Of a DNA stretch of 64,000 nucleotides, positions 7,926-17,035 are shown in pieces. The notes below the pieces were generated by a model. The model saw only the letters and a list, made by a program, of their open reading frames with translations. It was not told the DNA's origin and searched no databases. The translations under genes and the position numbers were made by a program. The stretch is from AP-15 sp963790875 (GTDB lineage: Bacteria > Pseudomonadota > Alphaproteobacteria > ATCC43930 > CGMCC-115725): assembly GCA_963790875.1 (NCBI GenBank), contig CAWBQT010000006.1, positions 558,001 through 622,000 on the forward strand, given 5' to 3'. The number at the start of each line of letters is the position of its first letter. Position 1 is the first letter of the stretch.

Positions 7926-8780
7926 TCAATACCGATAGACCCCGCGACGGGTTTTGCGGCCGAGATGACCCGCGGCCACCATCTCTTTGAGGAGCGGGCA
8001 GGGACGGTATTTCGAGTTTCCGAACTCGTCGTAAATCGTCTGCATGACCGCCAGCAGCGCGTCGAGCCCGATCAGATCGGCCAGTGCCAGCGGGCCGATC
8101 GGGTGATTGCAGCCGAGCTTCATGCCTTGATCGATCTCGGTCGGGCCGACATCGCCTTCGGCGAGCACGAAAAAAGCTTCGTTGATCAGCGGTAGCAGGA
8201 TGCGATTGACCAGGAAGCCAGGGCCGCTTTTCACCGTTATCGGCGACTTCCCCAGCCGGAAGGCCAGCGACTCGATCGCGTCCACGGTCGCATCGCTGGT
8301 CTGTAGTCCGCGAACGATCTCGACCAGGGGCATGACCGGTACCGGATTGAAAAAATGCATGCCGATAAAGCGATCCGGATGCGAGATCGTTGCCGCGAGC
8401 TTGGTGATCGAAATCGACGAGGTATTGGTGGCGACGATCGCTTCGGCCGTTACTAGTGCATCCAATTGGGTAAAAATATTACGCTTGATGTCGAAATTTT
8501 CGGTCGCCGTCTCGATCACGACTTCGACCGGTCGAAGGTCCTCGAACGCTGTCGTTCCGCGGATCAGCGCGAGCGCAGCCTCCTGCTCGATCTCCGTCAT
8601 CTTGCCGTCACCGACCATTCGCTGGAGATTGTCGCGGATCACCGTAAGGCCTCTCTCGACGATCACGTCGCTGATGTCGACGAGGATCACGCCGAGCCCG
8701 GCCGCCGCGGCGACCTGCGCGATGCCGGCGCCCATCGTTCCGGCACCGATAACGCCTGTCCTGTTGATTGGCATCGACAC
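7926..8780 (-). CDS. 3-hydroxybutyryl-CoA dehydrogenase
   Basis: 284 residues from GTG 8780; ATG 8774 with GAGGAA upstream is an alternative. The Rossmann motif GAGTMGAGIA lies at about residues 12-21. The NTSSISITKLA stretch is followed by the catalytic region FIGMHFFNPVPVMPLVEIV and then GFLVNRILLPLINEAFF, all characteristic of short (about 280 residue) Hbd/PaaH enzymes. These oxidise or reduce 3-hydroxyacyl-CoA with NAD(P) in beta-oxidation, phenylacetate or polyhydroxybutyrate metabolism. The gene is intact. No pathway neighbours identify the physiological substrate. A decayed duplicate of its 3' end lies just downstream. Confidence 0.93.
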   Translation of the reverse strand: MSMPINRTGVIGAGTMGAGIAQVAAAAGLGVILVDISDVIVERGLTVIRDNLQRMVGDGKMTEIEQEAALALIRGTTAFEDLRPVEVVIETATENFDIKRNIFTQLDALVTAEAIVATNTSSISITKLAATISHPDRFIGMHFFNPVPVMPLVEIVRGLQTSDATVDAIESLAFRLGKSPITVKSGPGFLVNRILLPLINEAFFVLAEGDVGPTEIDQGMKLGCNHPIGPLALADLIGLDALLAVMQTIYDEFGNSKYRPCPLLKEMVAAGHLGRKTRRGVYRY

Positions 8781-8958
8781 CCATTCCTCGTCGCCGTCGA
8801 CCCAGCTCGCCTTCGCCCCGTGTCCGCGCCGACGGGTAGGTCACCAAAAGAGCTCGGCGGCTTTAATCCTGGTTAAAACCGGGAACGCCCACCCGCGCAG
8901 AGCTGCCCGATATTTGTCAGCCCGCTCGGCATCCATCCAGTGAATGCCGGTAAGTCCT

Positions 8959-8974
8959 GGTGAGTTGTGGTGAG
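8959..8974. repeat. GGTGAGTTGTGGTGAG dispersed repeat, copy 2
   Basis: Identical to 7375-7390. It lies in the 280-bp intergenic stretch upstream of the dehydrogenase gene (8781-9057), in which I see no gene. Confidence 0.75.
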
Positions 8975-9057
8975 GCGCGACGCCGAAGCGGTCGCTTTTC
9001 ATTTCTCGCCAAGCAAAGAGCAGAAATATGAGATAAATCGCTAACGCGGGATCGCCC

Positions 9058-9873
9058 TTAATCTCCGGTCAGGCGGAGGTGAACGCCGGGCCCTCGGAGT
9101 TCGGCAAGGTATCCCCGTACCGTGCCAAACGCAGTGTCGTATTCCATGCGGACCGGCATCATCCAACCGCTTTGGGTCAGCCGTGCGTACCACATCAGGC
9201 CCCGCCGGTAGGTGTCGTCGTCGTGACCGCGGCCGGCGACGATTTCGCCGCGGACGACCTCGCAGACCCGCGTCGGGCCGGCAAAGCGTTGATAGCCGTC
9301 GGCCGACAGCGTTTCCTCTTTAAGGTCGTTGAAGCGAAGATTGTAAAGCCCGGCGCCGTCGAAGACAGGGACGACGAGCGCACAGGTGCCGCGACGGGCC
9401 AGCTGATGTTCCAAGCGGAAATATGCCGTGAGCTGATCGACGGTATCGCGCAGCGGTTCTGCAGCCGCAAAGACCGGACTGTCGGCCGAGTTGGCCGCGG
9501 CAACCCGGATCGACGCGCCATCGCTGCGGTAGTTGAGACCGTAATCGCGCTCGATACCGTTGCGCGCGACTTCGCTGCGATAGGCTTCGGGTTGGAGCAC
9601 GTCGCCATCGAACCTGCCGTACACTGCGGAACGGCTTGTCAGATCGACAAACACTCGGGCCAGGCCGCGGGTGTCGATGTCCATCGTAATCGCGTATCGG
9701 TTCGGGCCTTCGGTGACAGTGGTTCGGGTCGTCAAGACGTGCAGACCGGCAAGACCGAAGATTTCGAACCGCGCCTCGATGCGGCCCGGATCCGCCGCGG
9801 GCGCCGTAGACGGGCCGGCGGCCAGAGGCAAGATGACGGTGCCGACTAGGGCGGCAAGACGAGCGGAGATCAT
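9058..9873 (-). CDS. DUF3108 secreted protein
   Basis: 271 residues. The N-terminal hydrophobic segment ending near STAPAADPG looks like a cleavable signal peptide, so the protein is probably periplasmic. The beta-rich body (ARFEIFGLAGLHVLTT, EAYRSEVARNGIERDYGLNY, YDTAFGTVRGYLAEL) has the pattern of the DUF3108 family, whose function is unknown. Its ATG overlaps the stop of the sigma factor gene (ATGA at 9870-9873), so the two are translationally coupled. The coupling suggests the protein belongs to the envelope response controlled by that sigma factor, though this is inference. Confidence 0.8.
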   Translation of the reverse strand: MISARLAALVGTVILPLAAGPSTAPAADPGRIEARFEIFGLAGLHVLTTRTTVTEGPNRYAITMDIDTRGLARVFVDLTSRSAVYGRFDGDVLQPEAYRSEVARNGIERDYGLNYRSDGASIRVAAANSADSPVFAAAEPLRDTVDQLTAYFRLEHQLARRGTCALVVPVFDGAGLYNLRFNDLKEETLSADGYQRFAGPTRVCEVVRGEIVAGRGHDDDTYRRGLMWYARLTQSGWMMPVRMEYDTAFGTVRGYLAELRGPGVHLRLTGD

Positions 9874-10553
9874 TGTTCAAATCGCGTCGAAGCAGGCGGG
9901 CCTCGCATCGGATGCGCCAACGCCGCCTTCGCGGAAAGCGATCCGTGTCTTGTTGTTCGCTTTGGGGGCCGCAGTTCAGCGGCGATTTCGGCGAGCTTGC
10001 GCAAGGCGGCACGGCCGCGTGACAGGCGCGACCGGACGGTTGCGACCGGGAGGTTGCAGGCACTCGCTATCTGGTCGTAATTCCACGCCGACAGGCCAAC
10101 GAGCAGGAGAATACTGCGCTGCTCGTCGGACAGCGACATGACGGCGCGTTCGAGGTCGAGACATTCCAGATACTCGATCTGGTTCGGCAAGCAGATCGAA
10201 ATCCGTGAACTCTCCTGCCAAACGACGTTGCGCCCCCTACGGGTAGCGCGACTAACCTCGTCGATATACCGGTTGTGCATGACGGTGAAAAGCCAGGCCC
10301 GTAGGTCGGTTCCAGGCTTCCAGAGACGCAGATTGGCCAGGGCCCGCGTCACGCAGTCCTGGACGAGGTCGTCGCCATCGGCCTCATCATGCGTTAGGCG
10401 TCGCGCGTACCGCTTCAGTCTGGGCAGGATGGCGGGAAGGTGACGATCGAGGATGGTCCTGGGCTCGGCGAACTCCGCGGCGAAAGCGGGGCCTGTTCGA
10501 GCGAGCAGAGCTGACCGCGGGTTCTCATTATGCATCTCGGCATTCGTCGGCAT
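9870..10553 (-). CDS. ECF-type RNA polymerase sigma factor
   Basis: 227 residues. Region 2 is visible as DDLVQDCVTRALANLRLWKP followed by LRAWLFTVMHNRYIDEV (about residues 60-105). Region 4 is LSDEQRSILLLVGLSAWNYD then the helix-turn-helix VATVRSRLSRGRAALRK (about 135-185). There is no region 3, as expected for extracytoplasmic-function sigma factors. The C-terminal 35 residues are an unconserved tail. No anti-sigma gene is adjacent. The only coupled gene encodes a secreted DUF3108 protein. The start could be any of several Met residues near the N-terminus. Confidence 0.92.
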   Translation of the reverse strand: MPTNAEMHNENPRSALLARTGPAFAAEFAEPRTILDRHLPAILPRLKRYARRLTHDEADGDDLVQDCVTRALANLRLWKPGTDLRAWLFTVMHNRYIDEVSRATRRGRNVVWQESSRISICLPNQIEYLECLDLERAVMSLSDEQRSILLLVGLSAWNYDQIASACNLPVATVRSRLSRGRAALRKLAEIAAELRPPKRTTRHGSLSAKAALAHPMRGPPASTRFEQ

Positions 10554-10699
10554 TCCGGCCCCGGACGATTGCGCCCGAAATGTCGGGCTCAGGGTTCGAG
10601 GGTCTGATAACGGACGGCGACCTATGCGACTTTCCAGGTCAAGGTCCGCGGAACTTTGCTCGTTCTGAATGGATGCGGCGGCAGCTCCGGCGCCCCCGT

Positions 10700-10851
10700 T
10701 CAGGCGCGTCGGTGTCCGGCGCCGGTGGCTTGCGCGATGTACCGCCTGCCGCAGCGTGCATCGCCCAGCGCCCGCCGAGTAGCAGCCGCTGCCGCGTCAG
10801 CAGGCGGAACGCCCCGATCGAGATCGCAGGTTCGGATGCGACCCGATCCAC
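10700..10851 (-). pseudogene. Deleted 5' remnant of a STAND regulator gene
   Basis: Beginning at GTG 10851, ten bases after the stop of the intact gene, the sequence reads DRVASEPAISIGAFRLLTRQ, matching the first 22 codons of the 10861 gene. It then jumps, out of frame, to a match for ALGDGRGGRRYIA (about codons 83-95). About 60 codons between have been deleted and nothing beyond remains. It is a copy of the regulator's winged-helix region, not a gene. Confidence 0.75.
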
Positions 10852-10860
10852 GATCCCACT

Positions 10861-13755
10861 CTATTCCGCGCCGCAAGCCTCGTCGGGTCTGGCCAGCCGG
10901 TCGAGAAGCCCTTTTGCCGTCAACAGATCGACGGTACCGAACCCCTCGGTGAAGCGGCCACACACCGACGACAGAAGGTCGCGCGCCTCATCGATGCAGT
11001 CCCGGCCGGACAGCAGGCGGGCGAGGCTCGTGGCGGCGCGGAGTTCCCAGGACAACGCACCTTGTTGGCGCGCCCAGTCGAGCGCGTGCCGAAAATGATC
11101 CTCGGCCGCCGCGGCGGCGCCGGGCGCGCCCTGCAACAGCAGAAGCTCGCCCTTGACGCGCAGTAACTCGGCCATCGCCCAATGCTCTTCGGTGCGCTCG
11201 GAGCGCGCGATCGCCTCCTCGATTGCGGCGAGCCCTTCGGCGTTCTGCCCGGCACGGCCCAAAGCCTCTGCCATCAGGAACGCGATGAACCGGAAGACGG
11301 CGGACCCGGCCTCGCCGAATTCGTCGAAGCCGGCGCGCAGCAGCCGCAATCCGGTGATGACATCGCCGCGCTGGATCACAAGCGCTCCCTGAAAGCTGCG
11401 GCCACAGGCGCGCCAGTGGGCCAGTGCATGCCTTGTCGAATGGTCGAGCAGCATCGTCCCGTAATGTTCCGCCACAGCCAGATCACCGGTCAACAGAGCG
11501 AGCGGACACGCCGCGTGGCCCAGAGCATAACACAGTGAGATTGTGTGGTTGGCGGCGCGAGCGTCCTCCACGCTGCTGTAGGCGGCGCGCGTCGCCTGAT
11601 CCGGAAATCCCTGCAGCCATAGAACCCGCGCAAGAAAAACCCTCATCACCAGCCGTTGGACGGTATGAAAGCGAACAATGTGCGACGTTTGGTCGGGAGT
11701 GACGTAACCAACGAGCACGTGTTCCAGATGGCGCCTCGCGCCGGGCTGGTCGCCGAGGTAATGCTGCGAGACCCCGATCATTCCCTCTGCGCTCAGCCGA
11801 TCGTTCGGGTCGGGCCGCTCCGCGGCCAACGCTTGGAACCTTTGCGCCAGTTCGAGAGCAACGCGAAGCCGACCGCTGGCGGTGTGATGAGACCACAGAC
11901 CCCACAGCGACCGCAACCGGTACTCGGCATCGTCGAGGCTCTCCGCAATCTCAAGGGCCCTTGTGTAGGCCATGCTGGTCTCGGCGCTGGCAGGACCCCT
12001 GCTGTAAATCAGTGATGCAGCCACTGCGGCGTGGAGCTTCATCTCGTGGCGCACATCCCGGCTCGCTCCGGCCCCTAGAGCGGCGAGCGCTCGCTCGGCG
12101 CGGCCGCGGCACTCCTCCATCAGCGACAAGCGCATCCACAGCGGCACCGCAGCGGCGGTCAGCGCTACCCCGATCGATCCATCGCCATCTGGCGAAAAGG
12201 CCCAGTCGAGCGCGGCGCGCAAATTGTCGATTTCCCGAGCATAATCGGCCAGCCATTCCTCCGCAGGCCACGCCGCCGCTTCGCCTTCAGCGCGCTCGAA
12301 AAGGTCGCGGTAGTACTCGGCGTGGCGCCGCGCAACCGCTCCCCACTCGCCGCTTTCGGCGAGCCTTTCAAGCGCATAGGCGCGGGTGGTTTCGAGCAGC
12401 CGCAGGCGCGGCTCGGTTTCGGTCGCTTCCACGACGGCGAGCGATTTTTCCGCCAACTCCGCGACGGCGTCGATGACGTCGCCCTTGAGAAGGCCAGGAT
12501 CGGCGGCAACTGCGCAGGCTGCATCGAGCGTGAAGCCGCCCATAAAGATCCCCAAACGGCGCAGCACTGCGCGCTCGGGTTCGGAGAGCACCTCGTAGCT
12601 CCAGTCGAGGGCCGCTCGCAGCGTCCGATGCCTCGGCGGACCCGACCGGCGGCCGCTGGTCAGCAAGCGAAAACGATCGTCGAGATGTGTCGCGAGCCCC
12701 CGCACCCCAAAGCTCTCAACCCGGGCCGCGGCCAATTCGATCGCCAGCGGTATTCCATCGAGCTTCCGGCAGATTTCGGCGACCAACGGAGCGTTCTCGT
12801 CGGTGAGTTCAAATTCCCCCAGACGCTCCGCCGCGCGCGCGACAAACAGCTCCACCGCGGGAAAGGCGAGGGCCTCAGCGGCGCCGAGATGGTCCGATGG
12901 GAAGCCGCTCGACAGCGGCGGCAACCGCTGCCCATGCTCACCTTCGATCCGCAGCGGTTCGCGGGCCGTTGCCAGGATGTGCACGCCTGCCGCACCCCTG
13001 AGGATGGCCGCGGCGAGGGCGGCGGCCGTTTCGATGACGTGCTCGCAATTGTCGAGCACCAGCAGCAGCCGGCGATCCCTGAGCGCGCCGACCAGGCCCG
13101 GAACCGGATCATCGGAGCGAACATCGAAACCGAGCACCTGCGCGACGGCACTGGGGACCAGCCGCGCGTCGCCGAGCGGCGCCAAATCGACGAACCAGAC
13201 CCCATGTTCATAGGCGTTGACCGAGGCCTCGGCCACGGCGAGGGCGACCGAGGTCTTGCCGATGCCGCCGGGCCCAACAATGCTCAGCATCCGGTGGCGT
13301 TCTAGCCGCGCCACGATCCGCGCTACGGCATCGGCGCGGCCGATCAACCGGGTGAGTTGCTGCGGCAGATGATGATTTTGTCTCGTCGGCGCGGCCGGCA
13401 GTGGTGCGGCTGCAGGCGCTTGCGCGACACTGACCGGAGCGACAAAGCGATAACCCTGGCCCGCAGACGTCGCGATGTACCGTCTGCCGCCGCGTCCATC
13501 GCCCAGCGCCCGCCGCAAGGCGCCGACCTGGAATTTGAGGTTCCCCTCCTCGACCAAGGTGCCCCGCCAGACGCGGGCCATCAGCTCGTCTTTTCCGACC
13601 AGCTCCCCAGGGCGCTCCACCAGCGCGGTCAAAATATCAAGCGCCCGGCTACCCACACGCACAGGGTTATCGTCTTCGAGCAGAAGTCGCTGTGTCGGAA
13701 CCAGGCGGAAGGGGCCGAACGAGATCGCGCGTTCGGACGCGACGAGATCGGTCAC
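10861..13755 (-). CDS. Winged-helix/STAND NTPase/TPR transcriptional regulator, copy A (intact)
   Basis: 964 residues from GTG 13755. Residues 1-100 form an OmpR/CadC-type winged helix (ISFGPFRLVPTQRLLLED through RRYIATSAGQGYRF). The NTPase domain has Walker A GPGGIGKTSVALA (about 158-172), Walker B RLLLVLDNCEHV (about 228-240), a sensor-like stretch LATAREPLRIEGE and the arginine/winged module HRTLRAALDWSYEVLSEPE. The last 400 residues are TPR-like helical repeats. Family knowledge: such proteins are ATP-dependent transcription regulators related to MalT and AfsR. No ligand or target can be named. It is one of five copies or fragments of the same gene in this window and the only intact one outside the 25-34 kb array. 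Confidence 0.85.
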   Translation of the reverse strand: MTDLVASERAISFGPFRLVPTQRLLLEDDNPVRVGSRALDILTALVERPGELVGKDELMARVWRGTLVEEGNLKFQVGALRRALGDGRGGRRYIATSAGQGYRFVAPVSVAQAPAAAPLPAAPTRQNHHLPQQLTRLIGRADAVARIVARLERHRMLSIVGPGGIGKTSVALAVAEASVNAYEHGVWFVDLAPLGDARLVPSAVAQVLGFDVRSDDPVPGLVGALRDRRLLLVLDNCEHVIETAAALAAAILRGAAGVHILATAREPLRIEGEHGQRLPPLSSGFPSDHLGAAEALAFPAVELFVARAAERLGEFELTDENAPLVAEICRKLDGIPLAIELAAARVESFGVRGLATHLDDRFRLLTSGRRSGPPRHRTLRAALDWSYEVLSEPERAVLRRLGIFMGGFTLDAACAVAADPGLLKGDVIDAVAELAEKSLAVVEATETEPRLRLLETTRAYALERLAESGEWGAVARRHAEYYRDLFERAEGEAAAWPAEEWLADYAREIDNLRAALDWAFSPDGDGSIGVALTAAAVPLWMRLSLMEECRGRAERALAALGAGASRDVRHEMKLHAAVAASLIYSRGPASAETSMAYTRALEIAESLDDAEYRLRSLWGLWSHHTASGRLRVALELAQRFQALAAERPDPNDRLSAEGMIGVSQHYLGDQPGARRHLEHVLVGYVTPDQTSHIVRFHTVQRLVMRVFLARVLWLQGFPDQATRAAYSSVEDARAANHTISLCYALGHAACPLALLTGDLAVAEHYGTMLLDHSTRHALAHWRACGRSFQGALVIQRGDVITGLRLLRAGFDEFGEAGSAVFRFIAFLMAEALGRAGQNAEGLAAIEEAIARSERTEEHWAMAELLRVKGELLLLQGAPGAAAAAEDHFRHALDWARQQGALSWELRAATSLARLLSGRDCIDEARDLLSSVCGRFTEGFGTVDLLTAKGLLDRLARPDEACGAE

Positions 13756-13945
13756 TTTAACTTCGCTCCATCCGACGGGTTCGCACGCATCGGCATCCGA
13801 CAGCTCGCCGGAGCGAGAGAGCCTATACGGCGGAGGGCGGTCACGAAAGGTCGACGACCCTCGAACAAAGATCCGATGGCGGGTCGATCGACGCGGTGGT
13901 GGTAATTCTCAGGAAAAGTTAATGCAATGGTTGTGAAAGGCCTGT
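13756..13945 (-). promoter_or_regulatory. Conserved upstream block of regulator copy A
   Basis: This non-coding block is closely repeated upstream of copies C (31217-31341) and D (34189-34375) and of the 5' stub (25349-25470). It contains the 11-base palindrome GGTCGACGACC at 13849-13859, about 100 bp before the GTG start. Shared promoter and operator sequence is the simplest reading; autoregulation is inference. Confidence 0.55.
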
Positions 13946-14104
13946 CCCGGCTTTGGATCTTCGACCGCCAAGCCTCGTGAACTGATGAGCGGCGCGCATC
14001 TCGCAGAACAGGGCACCCTGCGCGCGGGCCGCCGCGAGCCCGCCAACTCCAGCGGCAGCCGCTGCGACGGCGGGAAGCGACAGCCGTGAAAGGGACAGCC
14101 AGCG

Positions 14105-14312
14105 CTACCGGCTTGAAAGGCGGTCTGATTTGTCCTGCGGTTCCGCCTCGGCTGCCTCGTTCTCGGCCAGGATGCGGGCGGCGCGCACCGCCAGCACCCG
14201 GCCGGTTTCGGTCAGCGCGAAGCGGCGCGAAATGCGGTGGATCAGGCGCTCGCCGATGCGCGCCTCGAGCCGTTGCAATGCCTTGGACACGGTCGCGCCG
14301 CTAGCCTTAGCC
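14105..14312 (-). pseudogene. LysR-family regulator, N-terminal HTH fragment
   Basis: Reading right to left the frame gives SGATVSKALQRLEARIG, then RFALTETGRVLAVRAARIL and a nonsensical tail to a stop at 14105. This is the second half of a LysR helix-turn-helix and the start of its linker helix. The first part of the HTH is missing: homology stops at about 14312, 50 bp from the duplicated isochorismatase unit. The effector domain is absent. It is a remnant truncated on both sides. Confidence 0.75.
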
Positions 14313-14362
14313 TAGGGCCATCCGATGTGGTCTGAGATCGGGGAGCCGTCTTCTGGTTGGAA

Positions 14363-15140
14363 ACACCCCTCACGACAACTCACCGAAATACACTCCTCCT
14401 CACTCGACCCAGTGTGGGCCGAGGGCCATCTGCCTGCCTTCGAGGCCCTAGACCGGATGGGGCAGTTAGCACGGAGATGACCATGCCCAAGCTCGAAATG
14501 CTGAGCCCAGAGAACCATGCGATCGCTCTCGTCGACTATCAGCCGGCGATGTATCAGGGCGTGCAATCGCACGATCGTCTGGTGACCTTTAACAATGTCC
14601 AGGTTCTGGCGAAGGCCGCCAAGCTCTTCGGCGTCCCGACGATCGTCACATCAGTAGCGCAGGATACGTTTTCCGGACCCTTCATGCCGGAGATCACCAG
14701 CCTGTTCCCAGAGCATACCGTCATCGACCGCACGTCGATGAATGCCTGGCTCGACGCAAAATTTCGCGAAGCCGTCCATTCGACCGGTCGAAAGAAGATC
14801 GCCGTCGCCGGGTTGTGGACCGAGGCCTGCGTGATGTTTGCCGGGCTCGAACTCCTGAAGCAAGGCTTCGAGGTCTATGTCCCGGCAGATGCCTGCGCCG
14901 ACGTCTCGCCCGAAGCACATCAGCGTGCAATGGATCGGCTTGTCCAAGCCGGCGCTGTGCCCATCACATCGCTGCAATATGTCTTCGAGCTGCAGCAGGA
15001 TTGGGCGCGCTCCGAGACTTACGAAGGCGTTATGGACATCCTGAGGGCGCACTCGCCCTATGGTCAGCAGGTACGGTTCTCAAAATGGTCACTGGGCGAA
15101 CACGCTTCGGAGGCCGGTCCGGCGCCCAGACGCTGATCCG
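14363..15140 (+). repeat. Duplicated isochorismatase unit, copy 1
   Basis: Near-identical to 17637-18395. Both begin aacacccctcacgacaac and both end agacgctgatccgt. Copy 1 carries an extra 20 or so bases in the leader (about 14415-14445). There is no transposase, target-site duplication or terminal inverted repeat that I can see. The left edge carries the GTGAG-type repeat in reverse complement. Confidence 0.9.
14483..15136 (+). CDS. Isochorismatase-family cysteine hydrolase, copy 1
   Basis: 217 residues from ATG 14483, six bases after GGAG; ATG 14477 is too close to that site. The family signature is clear: the catalytic Asp in HAIALVDYQPAMYQG (about residue 18), and the nucleophile Cys in GLWTEACVMFAGLELL (about 117) with the following GFEVYVPADACAD. 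It most resembles YcaC-like hydrolases, whose natural substrate is usually unknown. The protein differs from copy 2 only at residue 2 (Pro versus Ser). It is followed by a PQQ dehydrogenase on the same strand, but the gene moves as a unit, so this context may be accidental. Confidence 0.9.
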   Translation: MPKLEMLSPENHAIALVDYQPAMYQGVQSHDRLVTFNNVQVLAKAAKLFGVPTIVTSVAQDTFSGPFMPEITSLFPEHTVIDRTSMNAWLDAKFREAVHSTGRKKIAVAGLWTEACVMFAGLELLKQGFEVYVPADACADVSPEAHQRAMDRLVQAGAVPITSLQYVFELQQDWARSETYEGVMDILRAHSPYGQQVRFSKWSLGEHASEAGPAPRR

Positions 15141-15205
15141 TACAGCCTGCGATACCGCCCGCCTTTACGCTGCGGCTTCGCGCAATCGGGCAGGAGTGTT
15201 TCGAC

Positions 15206-17014
15206 ATGCGCCTTTGGCACCGACTCCTTATCGAGGCCGCCGCAGTGATCGTCATCGGCGCGGCCGTAGGCGCCGCCCTGTACCGGTTTTACCCGGTCCA
15301 GGTGACCACGGTGGCGGGCCTCGGACGCGACTACTTGCTGTCACTGAATGCGCCGCCCGGAAGAATAACCACAGAAGCGAACCCGACATATCAGCGAGCT
15401 GCTGCTATTGCGCCCTCGCCTGCCGCCAATGTGCAATTGCCGGGCGCGCCCACTGATGAGTGGCCGAGTTACAACAGGACCCTCACTTCCGAGCGTTTCT
15501 CGCCCCTCGATCAAATCAATACGAAGAATGTCGGCAAGATGAAAGTCTTGTGCACTTACGACGTCGGCCAGTTCGTCGCCTTCGAAACCGGTCTGGTCAT
15601 GGTCAACGGCGCGCTGATCGGCACGACTGAATTCGACACGTTTTCGCTCAACCCTTCGACCTGCGGGCTCAACTGGCGAACGCACGAGGTCTACCCGCCT
15701 GCCCTGCTGTCGGCGAACCGCGGCGTTGCCTACCTGGATGGCACGCTGTTTCGCGGCACCCAGGACGGGCGGGTGTTGGCCTACGACTTCAAGACCGGCA
15801 AGAGAATCTGGGAGACGCGAATCTCCGACCCGAAACACGGCGAGACGGTTCCCGCCGCACCGATCGCCTGGAATGGTCTCGTCTTCATCGGCAATGCCGG
15901 CGGCGACTATAAGGGCGGCAAGGGGCACATGTTTGCGCTCGACGCCAAGACCGGCAAGATCGTCTGGGAATTCTTCCTCGTGCCAAGAATCGAAGGCGAC
16001 GTGGTTCGCGGACCCCTGGGGGCGAGCCCGCTTGACAGTTCGAGTTGGGGGAACGCGCCGGACATGCCGATCAGCGGCGGCGGGGCCTGGACCTCATACA
16101 CCCTCGACCCGAAAACCGGACTGCTCTACGTCCCGGTCGGCAATGCAGCGCCCGATTACGCACTCACCGCGCGCGAGGGAGGGGATTCGTTCACCGACTC
16201 GATTATCGTACTCGACGCCAAGAGCGGGAACTACCACGGCCGTTTCCAGCTCCTGCGTGACGATTGGCATGACTGGGACGCCTCGAGCCCGGCGGTTCTG
16301 ATCGGCACGACGGGCGGCAAGCGATTGATGGCGGTGGCGCCAAAGGACGGATACCTCTACGGCTTCGATCTCGCCGCCAACAGCCGGCTCTACCGCGTGC
16401 CGGTGACCCGGATCGAGAATGTCGAAGAACCTTTCTCGCCGGGCAAGGACGTCCATTTCTGCCCGGGGGCCGGGGGCGGCGACGAGTGGAACAGCCCCGG
16501 ATACGATCCGCAAACGAACCTGATCGTTGTCGGCGAGGTCGATTGGTGTGTCACGGTGGAGGCGCAAGACCCGGAGCAGCTCCGGTCGGTGAGTGACGGC
16601 CAACCATGGTTTGGCGACGCGGCCCTCATTCCCTTCAATATGGCCGGGAAGTACAGCCGTGCAAACAACGATTGGGCCGGATGGGTTTACGCCGTCGACG
16701 CCGACACGGGCATCTGGAAATGGCGCGTCAAGTCCAACTATCCGGTCATCGGCGGGATCACACCAACGGCCGGTGGGGTCGTGTTCTTTGGCGATGTGGG
16801 CGGCAACTTTTATGCGCTCGACGCCGCCACCGGCGAGAAGCTGTGGAGCCTGAATCTTGGCGGCGCAATCGGCGGCGGCGTGATCACCTACGCGGCGAAC
16901 GGAGCCCAGAGGGTGGCCGTGGCGGCTGGCCTCACGAACCCCATCTGGCCGGTCAAGGTCGTGCGGGCCAAGATCGTCGTCCTGGGCCTCGCCAGCGCCT
17001 CCGGGGGCCAATGA
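15206..17014 (+). CDS. PQQ-dependent (quinoprotein) dehydrogenase
   Basis: 602 residues with AGGAG upstream of ATG 15206. A single N-terminal membrane helix (about 8-30) anchors or exports the protein. The rest is an eight-bladed propeller built from W-motif repeats (KTGKRIWETRI, KTGKIVWEFFLVP, ATGEKLWSLNLGG), with DDWHDWDASSP at about 350, typical of alcohol-dehydrogenase-type quinoproteins. The C-terminal cytochrome c domain of type II enzymes is absent, as is the vicinal CysCys of methanol dehydrogenase. Family role: periplasmic oxidation of an alcohol, aldehyde or sugar, with electrons passed to ubiquinone or cytochrome c. A truncated cydA follows, so an original link to a bd-type oxidase is plausible. 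Confidence 0.88.
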   Translation: MRLWHRLLIEAAAVIVIGAAVGAALYRFYPVQVTTVAGLGRDYLLSLNAPPGRITTEANPTYQRAAAIAPSPAANVQLPGAPTDEWPSYNRTLTSERFSPLDQINTKNVGKMKVLCTYDVGQFVAFETGLVMVNGALIGTTEFDTFSLNPSTCGLNWRTHEVYPPALLSANRGVAYLDGTLFRGTQDGRVLAYDFKTGKRIWETRISDPKHGETVPAAPIAWNGLVFIGNAGGDYKGGKGHMFALDAKTGKIVWEFFLVPRIEGDVVRGPLGASPLDSSSWGNAPDMPISGGGAWTSYTLDPKTGLLYVPVGNAAPDYALTAREGGDSFTDSIIVLDAKSGNYHGRFQLLRDDWHDWDASSPAVLIGTTGGKRLMAVAPKDGYLYGFDLAANSRLYRVPVTRIENVEEPFSPGKDVHFCPGAGGGDEWNSPGYDPQTNLIVVGEVDWCVTVEAQDPEQLRSVSDGQPWFGDAALIPFNMAGKYSRANNDWAGWVYAVDADTGIWKWRVKSNYPVIGGITPTAGGVVFFGDVGGNFYALDAATGEKLWSLNLGGAIGGGVITYAANGAQRVAVAAGLTNPIWPVKVVRAKIVVLGLASASGGQ

Positions 17015-17035
17015 CGCCGTAGCCCGGAGCGTCTC

